Assembly: GCF_963678635.1 (NCBI RefSeq)
Contig: NC_087063.1
Coordinates: forward strand, 3,262,580 to 3,322,579
Reading direction: 5' to 3'
Origin: Symsagittifera roscoffensis
Taxonomy: Eukaryota > Xenacoelomorpha > Acoela > Convolutidae
Length of the DNA stretch: 60,000 nt
Below, piece by piece: positions 53,196-60,000 of the stretch. The translations under genes and the position numbers were made by a program. Position 1 is the first letter of the stretch, and every line of letters starts with the position of its first letter. A model generated the notes under the pieces. That model made no database searches. It saw nothing but the letters and a program-made list of their open reading frames with translations, and was not told the origin of the DNA.

Positions 53196-53475
53196 TTTCC
53201 TCTTTGTCATCGTTTTCGTTTTCTAGTTGTTTTTCATGCTCCTCAGTTTCTTCTTGTTGTTCTTCGTTTCTGTCTTCGATTCTGCAGTGTTTTGTATTCT
53301 GCGTATGACGTTTTGTCGTCCTCGAAATCGTTCAATAATCGTATGCATCTTGCGGACTTCCTGTTGCAGCTAATAGCTCCTAGACATAAAAATAACTAAA
53401 TCCGTACTTTCGCATCGACTTCGTCCCATTGAAAAGAGTTACACAGCACACCTTTCTCTCTTGCCTTCTGTATTC

Positions 53476-55169
53476 TAGAAAACTTCTGCCTTCTGATTTT
53501 TTGTTTTTCTAGAAACTCTTTCAGCATTAAGCAATAAGAAACTCAAACCTAACAAACCAATTTTTTTTCTTATTAAATGTTAACAAACCAAGTTTTTTCT
53601 TTAATTTGTCGTTTTTTGAATTTTTTGTTTTCAATTTACCAGCTTCAATTGTTGTTGTTCAAAAGACGTTGATATCAAAGAACAAAACGAGTCAGCGTAG
53701 AAGTGAACCGAATCGAGGACATCCAATGCAGTGACTGGTCGTAAAAACGAACAAACAAGGCTAATATTGATCAAATAAAGTGACATGTTTTGGATCAAAA
53801 ATTATCCCCCATAAAACAAAACTCAGAAACACTATAAAACTTGATGTTTTGCAAGAATATTTTTACAACTTGCAACAGTTGTAAAATTTTGATGAGGTCA
53901 GGGAGGACTTACGGGGTGCGGGGGTCCGGAGTGTCTGCCGCCCTTCAGACATTTTTGAGATATCTTTTCATTGGCTGACAGAGGTTTTATGACAAATTTG
54001 CCAGCAAATAAAATTATTTGAAGCATTGATCAAAACCCATTTTGATTGATTAACATGGATTATGTTTCCTCCAAAAATATTTCATGGAAATAGTCCATTT
54101 TTAATGAACTTTTTATCGATTTGTTGAAAGTAATGGATTTTAATCGACTAGGAATGGATTTTGTTTCTATGAAAAGTTTTAACACCGTAGCTCATTTTTC
54201 ATCTTTTATAATCAATTTGTTTCGAGTGTTAGAGACAGAGACTAAAAAAATCCAATCGAAGCCATTATTATCCGTGAAACTTCAGTACAGGTATGCACAT
54301 TAAAGGACCCTCGTGTTTAGGGTTTAGTTGTGTACATTGCTTTGCTAGGCTATTCCCATATTGGTGCTTCTGGTAGCTTATCCCTCGTTTTTCGTCTATT
54401 ACTGTTCCATAAATATGTTCATTTTTCCACGGCAAAGCTTTTAATGATTTTAAGAGGAAGTCTGTTACATGACTCTAAGTCGCCGCTTTTTTCGACAGCT
54501 GATCTTCTTCCTTGATAAAGATTGCTGCTTTCAGATGAAGTTAAATCTATAAAGCGTTTATTATAATTTTTCTTGTTTACAACCATCTGTTTGATCCAAA
54601 TGCAAACTAGGATGTGTTCAATCAGAAAATCAGCGAAACAAAAATGCTCTTTGGTAATTCTTGTAGTGCTCAATGTTTCAAAGAAGATGATAATTTTTAC
54701 CAATCTGCTACAACCGCACCAGTCCTCTGCTGATAATAAAAGTTTTAATTGTTTCAATACGAGACACCTACGTAGTCTTTTTTCATTCTTTTTTCTTGTA
54801 CAGTGCGGTAGAATTTGATTGCGTTTTTTTGTCTGTAAAAAAAGTAATATAACAAAACTGTATATCGATCACAAAAGACTGGCGCGCAGCATTATCATAA
54901 AAATAGAAAAAAGTAGAGAGGGACCTGCATTGAACAGATAGTCGATATCAGCGAGGCAGTTAATTTTAGGTTAAGATCCGTATTTAAGCCAGCTAACACG
55001 TGCGGCCAAAAAATCAAAAATTTGGCTTAAATTTGAGAAAATTAAGGTAGCTATCACCAGAAAAAAGCACATTCAAATGGCTAAAAATTGGACTCTGATG
55101 AGATTCATAAACTCCCCTGATTTCAAGAGTTTGTACGTTAACCTCACGCTCGAATAACGTACAAAGCAA
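53476..55169. other. non-coding DNA
   Basis: A short piece related to the MITE body lies at about 53905-53985. A 112-codon minus-strand frame (54757-54419) has no recognisable motif, and I do not call it a gene. Confidence 0.45.
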
Positions 55170-57130
55170 ATAACTTACAATGCGAATGTATTTGCGATAC
55201 GTCCAAAATAAGTATGAGGTATCGAAACGTCCGACTAGGTTAATTTCTCATGCTACGGTCGTCCGTACCAACCTGGAACCATCAGTGCAAGAGGCAAAAC
55301 CTTTGAAACAGATATGGTGCGTTAAGTTGATGGACGATGCCCATGCACCGGAGATAGTTAGCGGACAACTAAACGTGATAAAAAACATATCTGAAAGCCA
55401 GGTACCTGCTGTCGGACCTCTTAAGGGCTCAGCAAAATGATAGAATGACGAGTAACCTAAAGAAATGGATCAAAAACGGCGCACCTGACAAAGGTGATTT
55501 GGAAGAAGATAGCTACAAGATCCAAAAGCAATTTTATTTAAAGAGAAAGAACTTTTTGTATTTGATAAAAGACGGGATCGTGGCATGTAAACGCAAAGAA
55601 GAGGACAAAGTCCTTTACAAATAAAATTTGATAGTGTTACCGGGGAAACGAATTGTATCAGACCGAATAGCTCTATCGTTCACATGATCAAATGGCCCAT
55701 CAAGGCGTGGACAAAGTGTACAATAGGATACAGAAACGGTTCGAATGGCCTGGTTTGAAGAAGTCTTGTGAAAATTGGATCTCTGCATGCTTCTCGTGTG
55801 AACAAGCGAAGGACCCCAGGAAATTGAGGTTTCCCCTGCAGTCAATAGAGTCATCAGGGTTCAATGAGGTGGTGCAAATTGATCATCAGACAATATGCTT
55901 GACAGCCACGGGCTGCAATCAAGTGCTGGTTATGATTGACCATTTCACAAAATACGCAGAGGCAGCACCCTGCATGACAGCATCAGCGGAAGAAACGTGC
56001 AATCACTTGATAAGTGTATGGATAGCGAGACACGGCTGCCCCATCACATTCCAATCAGACAATGGCAAAGCTTTCGTGGGTGATCTCACGAAGGAGTTAA
56101 TGAGGAGGTCACAAGTGGCACAGGCCCACTCGACCACTTATCAACCACAAACGAATGGCCTGGTTGAAAGGCAGAATCGCACGTTAGTGTCCATGATGAG
56201 GGTTTATTGCTCACGATTCATGGACTACTGGGACAGGCACTTGCCGCAAGTGATGGGTGCTTATAACAACACAGAACATTCTACCACGGGAATAAGCCCG
56301 CACATGATGTTGACCGGTCATGAAAAAGCACTTCTATTAACGTTCTTCCACCCTGAGTACGAAAGAAAGAAAACAGCACCACAAACTTACGTACGTGATG
56401 TGATCAGGAGGCAGTAGGAACTTAGTGATTTATGCAGAAGGAACAATCAGCAGGTTCAAATTAAATGAAAACGAAAATTCGATAAAAGGACTGCGGATGC
56501 AAAAGCCTACTCAGTCGGAGACTATGTCTGGGTATTCCAGGAGGTAGTTCCAGCAAAAGGAACTAAAAAAGTTGCTGAAAAATTGGCGCGGTCCATTTCA
56601 AATAACTGAAGTGCGCCAAGGAGGTCGTTTTTATCGGTTGAGTACCGGAAGGGCAGCTCATTACCAGAACATCAAACCCAACCAATGCTTCATCGGAAGA
56701 CTGGTGTTTTCCTGTCGACATGCATGATGAGGACTATTTGATAGTGGATCCTGCCTGCGAGGTGAATGAAAAAGGCACGCGCGACAAAAACGACGGGAAG
56801 GAGGTGGTAAATAATTGCGATCTGCCACTGGACCCGATGAAACTCTTCCATATGCCGAAGAAGACTGGACTGTCTAGAACAAACTGAAATTGATAAAGAG
56901 TACAGCCTGACTTTCCCTTCACCATGGAAACTCGCCAGGGCAAAAGAGGAAAAAACAAGAAGAAGTACAACCCGTATGGCGAGGGGACGTCCAAATAGGA
57001 GACCAAAAGCAATAGTCGGAGAAAGGAACAATCTTCTCTAGTCAAGCTGGGCAAGAATGCGATGATGTCGAGCATAAGTCCAAGAGAAGAGCAACCAAGT
57101 TCAAAAGCTTGGGGGGAAAACTGCATACGA
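55170..57130 (+). mobile_element. E4: Ty3/gypsy pol remnant
   Basis: A pre-integrase linker (about 55440-55620, shifted frames), the integrase core (55692-56417) and a C-terminal GPF-type region (about 56575-56690: WRGPFQITEV, GRFYRLSTGRAAHYQNIKP) occur in order on the plus strand. Acidic tail sequence follows to about 57130. Stops and shifts are frequent. No LTR was identified. The family differs from E1-E3 and is GC-richer. Confidence 0.82.
55692..56417 (+). pseudogene. E4 integrase, core intact but flanks broken
   Basis: The 241-codon frame holds AHQGVDKVYNRI and CFSCEQAK of the zinc-binding part, then the catalytic triad D64, D123, E159 (35 residues between the last two) with QSDNGKAF and TNGLVERQNRT. 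It ends at TAG, after which homologous sequence continues out of frame. The triad suggests it decayed fairly recently. Confidence 0.82.
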
Positions 57131-57691
57131 GGGAGTTATACGCCCTCGTGCATGTAATATTTTCAGAAACTGACATAGAGGTCTACTTACATAAAAAATA
57201 TTATCTGAGCATGTGCTAGAGCCATATTTGGTGTTAAATAGTCCTTATTAAGTTTACTTTTTGGCGACTAGGATTAAATTTTAGGTCAATGATTAGGTAT
57301 TAGGTCTTTATGTGATAGTGTTGATGTGTGATACTTATATGTTATGTTATTGTTAGGTTATGCTTTGTGTGATGCTTATGTCATGGAAGCCTGGAACAAT
57401 CCAGGTACGAAAGGTGACAGCGCTCAAGTATGTTATTCTGACAAGATCGTAGGTGGACGATCCACCTTGGTGCTAGTTTTTAAACTGAAAACAAAAGAGA
57501 GTTTCAAGGGACCGTTTTTAAAAGATGTGATTGATATTTTATCCTGAAGAGATGAAACAGCTCGGAATGACTAATCTAAGTCGTGACTTGTTTTTTAGAT
57601 CTTGATTGATCATTTTATTTTATGAACTTGAACTGAATCAGAGAAACACGACCCGACAAACACGAAGAAGAATACGTGATACCAATGATTT
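57131..57691. other. spacer after E4
   Basis: AT-rich. A 67-codon plus-strand frame at 57344-57547 (AWNNPGTKGDSAQVCYS...) could be residual coding sequence downstream of E4. I cannot assign it. Confidence 0.35.
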
Positions 57692-58405
57692 GATGGATTT
57701 ATCTCAGCGAGCCTGGGAAGGGCTCTGGACGAGGTGTATCAGCGGTTGATCGATTGCCACTTTGGATTGGAGGAACCGGAGCTGGCGATGTTCACCGTCG
57801 CACTCCTCAACGCGTAGGGAAGAGAAGCTCGTGGGGAACGCCCAACGGAGGTGGTCCTGATGTTGGCCTTTGGCGCATCTGGAACCGCCGAGAGAGCTCG
57901 CAACCGACTCATAAGATGGCGACGTGGGGAAATGTCTGGTCACGACTTAGCTCCTGAACCTGTACTGGGCGAGAAGAGGGACTACCGGTTAGGGGAAATG
58001 CCCCTACCTGTTCAGCCTGTACACCCTCTCATTGGAGCCAAGCGATCACGTGACGGGCCGGGCCCATCACACTCTGCAGACTCCCCAACAGCGGCTCCTC
58101 CAATGAAAAAAGTCAGAATTAACGAAATTCAGATTCAAACGGCGGAGACGAGCGAAGCTCTGGAGAAGAAGGACAAAGACTGGAAACAATTGTGCACAAG
58201 GTTGAACGAGCTTCAAGAAAAGGCGAAAGACTGTGACGAATGGAAACGAAAACACGAGGATCTGCAGATCTTCTTCAAAGAAGAGGAGATAAAGCTTTTG
58301 AAGGAGCTCTATAATGCTGGAGTCAGAAAGTTGTCGCCGGAGGTTCTGGCAATGATGAACACCGAGACGACGGCCAAATCCAAGACAGCTATATGGGCCC
58401 AGTGA
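57692..58405 (+). pseudogene. unknown coiled-coil protein, slightly broken
   Basis: ATG at 57692 opens MDLSQRA. One base is missing a few codons later, after which one frame runs to TGA at 58405 with a single TAG near 57819. The product would be about 237 residues: a helical N-terminal domain (ALDEVYQRLIDCHFGLEEPE, AERARNRLIRWRRGEMSG), a P/S-rich linker with basic MKKVRI, and a coiled coil (LEKKDKDWKQLCTRLNELQE through LLKELY). No family is recognised. It is GC-rich against its surroundings and ends 20 bases from the convergent ORF. It could belong to a viral or transposon insertion. Confidence 0.5.
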
Positions 58406-58425
58406 GGTGACGGCCCCTCAGCGAA

Positions 58426-60000
58426 TTAGCTCGCCTTCAAACGCGAGAAACACGATACCTGGCCCCTCGGACACTTACCTGGCACCTCATTTTCAGGAGA
58501 AAATTGAGTAAGATCCATCGTTCCCACGAAATTCCCTACTCTCCTTTCATTGGTTTCGAATGCTCTCAACCTAGGATTTTGTACTACGGAGACTGCTCCG
58601 AGCAACATCCTTCTTATCAGAGGGAATTCAGGGATTGCCTCCGGCAGCTTCTTGTAATCGCCCCAGTCCTTCGTCTCTTCTCTCACTTTGTGATATGCTG
58701 AAGTGAGACGAGGCACTCTTCTTTTATCATAGGTTCTCAGATTCCAAAGCTTTGGAAACACTTCGAGGTGTCCTCTTTCTACTTCTCCCATGCGATCACG
58801 GAAGTGATCGTCAAAATTGATGACTGTCATCTCTGGCTCCGATATTTTCGCAAATAACAAATCTTCAATCATGAGCTCCCGCAATGTGTGCTGCTCACAC
58901 CAGTTCAGTGTACTACCGTCCACTGCCGATATGAGGTTCAGGTGCAGCACCGACCTCCTATATGCTTCCACTTTAACGTCAGGGAACGCAAACGTGACTG
59001 CTGGTCCGTAGATCACTGTCACGAACTCCGTGACTCCTCTGATCAGCGCCAAGGGATCGGTTCTCATAGCCAAGCTCAGATCGGTTAACAGCGGCATGCC
59101 TCCAACATGTCGTCTAACATCTTCCTCTCTTTCAATCGTCTCGTCTTCTCCCGTTCCAAAGCGATTTTGTTGTAAGAGATACTGGATAAGAGTGTTTCCC
59201 AGGTCTCTTATCTTGTTCCACGAGTCCGTGGATTTCTTCATATCAAAGTTCCTCACTCTCTCTCTCATCTGCTCTGGACAAGGTGCCAGTTTCATCAGTC
59301 CTCCCAAGTTTCCGTGGGTAATTGCAATCAATGTCAGAAGTCCGTCTAGCCGCAGGTTCTGGATTCCATCGGTGAGCAGTATCGCCGGTCCTTTCACGAA
59401 ACTCTCTGCTCCGAATGTCACGAACAAGGCTATTAGTTCCACTATCGACACTTCCACTACTGCTTGGAGGAATTCTTTTATCAAGTAGTGCGAGACTTTC
59501 GGGTAAACTTTTGCCAAGAAGGACGCGGTCCATCCGGCTCCCAACCCTTCTAGCATGCTGTCTGTCCTTTCAAAGCCCTCCTGTCCCTTCACTTCCTGGG
59601 TCCAGAAGGTTTCCAGAGTAATCTGACACATTCTGTTCACAAATTCAGCGGTCTTTTCTCCGGCATTTTCCGCCAGGTTCACCTCATTCAACAAGTAGGC
59701 ATGTATCTTTGTGATCATCACGGGGCCTTGCTCAAAAGCATCTGCACCCAATGCCGCTACTCTAGGGTTCAGGTGTAGCCACTGGTTGGCTTCCGGCTTG
59801 GTTCTCAGAACCATCGCTTCCAAGTGAGCCATAGTCTCTAGTGAATTTTTCCTTCTTGTGTCTTCACCTGCCACTTCCATTGCTCGGAACCATAAGTCGT
59901 TGGACATTGCCGCAATCACTCGATGGTCGTCGTCTACTCCCGGTTTCAGTTTGAGTTGTTGACTGAAATTGGACAGTTCCAACCCCAGCACCTCGTCTAA
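58426..60000 (-). CDS. unknown large helical protein, runs off the window
   Basis: The minus-strand frame is open from the window edge to TGA at 58426, at least 525 codons with no stop. The start lies beyond 60000. It is GC-rich, with no transmembrane pattern or zinc finger, and predicted mostly helical (for example LLTDGIQNLRLDGLLTLIAI, IQYLLQQNRFGTGEDE). It is not an integrase, RT or transposase. The size and all-helical look suggest a nucleoprotein-like protein, possibly an endogenised negative-strand RNA virus gene, but I cannot verify this and it may equally be a host or transposon protein. The intact frame suggests recent arrival or selection. Confidence 0.6.
   Translation of the reverse strand, partial: LDEVLGLELSNFSQQLKLKPGVDDDHRVIAAMSNDLWFRAMEVAGEDTRRKNSLETMAHLEAMVLRTKPEANQWLHLNPRVAALGADAFEQGPVMITKIHAYLLNEVNLAENAGEKTAEFVNRMCQITLETFWTQEVKGQEGFERTDSMLEGLGAGWTASFLAKVYPKVSHYLIKEFLQAVVEVSIVELIALFVTFGAESFVKGPAILLTDGIQNLRLDGLLTLIAITHGNLGGLMKLAPCPEQMRERVRNFDMKKSTDSWNKIRDLGNTLIQYLLQQNRFGTGEDETIEREEDVRRHVGGMPLLTDLSLAMRTDPLALIRGVTEFVTVIYGPAVTFAFPDVKVEAYRRSVLHLNLISAVDGSTLNWCEQHTLRELMIEDLLFAKISEPEMTVINFDDHFRDRMGEVERGHLEVFPKLWNLRTYDKRRVPRLTSAYHKVREETKDWGDYKKLPEAIPEFPLIRRMLLGAVSVVQNPRLRAFETNERRVGNFVGTMDLTQFSPENEVPGKCPRGQVSCFSRLKAS

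Larger units (their letters stand above)
49600..53475 (-). mobile_element. E3: old Ty3/gypsy copy, LTR-internal-LTR-deleted internal
   Basis: LTRs at 49600-50000 and 52798-53195 share most of their sequence, including a CT microsatellite (49949-49967, 53145-53166). Left of the right LTR the sense strand reads TGGCGCAGCCATCAGG, a PBS close to that of E2. Internal remnants run protease, RT, RNase H leftward. To the right of the second LTR, internal sequence starts again but with two deletions: text after 50046 joins text at 52142, and 52219-52356 is missing. Two head-to-tail elements therefore share one LTR, as expected from unequal recombination or tandem insertion. Confidence 0.8.

Noticed and set aside
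54419-54757. 112-codon minus-strand ORF
   Set aside because: No recognisable motif or splice sites. It could be transposon debris, but I cannot support a call.

Overview
The window is AT-rich nuclear DNA of an invertebrate animal. The evidence is GT-AG introns between short, relatively GC-rich coding exons, an AATAAA-terminated gene, and several classes of eukaryotic transposons. I cannot name the species. There are no bacterial operons, rRNA genes or CRISPR arrays. By area it is mostly retroelements and their debris.

Layout. (1) 1-6400: AT-rich non-coding DNA with one candidate minus-strand first exon (4488-4586). (2) 6402-24985: an 18.6-kb LTR retroelement, called E1 here, on the minus strand. 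Its two 410-bp LTRs differ at one base. In sense order it has PBS, leader ORF, basic ORF0, gag with a CCHC knuckle, pol (protease, RT, RNase H, integrase), small membrane ORFs, a 391-codon ORF without any ATG that begins exactly at a splice acceptor (ORF L), an envelope-like glycoprotein, a further ORF (ORF X) overlapping env by ATGA, and a short intron with a perfect TACTAAC branch site. (3) 25.0-34.8 kb: repeats, including a 17-copy 57-bp minisatellite, hAT-type MITEs, a degraded Ty1/copia fragment and tRNA-like SINE heads. (4) 35019-42376: a second young Ty3/gypsy element (E2) on the plus strand, cut at its left LTR by a 200-N assembly gap. (5) 45755-47202: the last three coding exons of a host gene, with matching phases and a poly(A) signal. 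(6) 49600-53475: an old gypsy copy (E3) in an LTR-internal-LTR-deleted internal arrangement. (7) 55.2-57.1 kb: a gypsy integrase remnant (E4). (8) 57.7-60 kb: two convergent, GC-richer ORFs of unknown origin, one of them a long protein running off the window.

How E1 may work. Gag and Pol should come from the full-length RNA. Env, ORF L and ORF X lie far downstream and need spliced or reinitiated messages. GTAAGT donors in the leader, an acceptor exactly at the start of ORF L, a nearly ATG-free path to the env ATG and the ATGA env/ORF X junction together suggest a complex-retrovirus-like expression plan. Several one-base breaks in E1 and E2 lie in or beside short A/T or C runs although the LTRs are nearly identical. 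They may be assembly errors or marks of a defective, recently mobilised copy.
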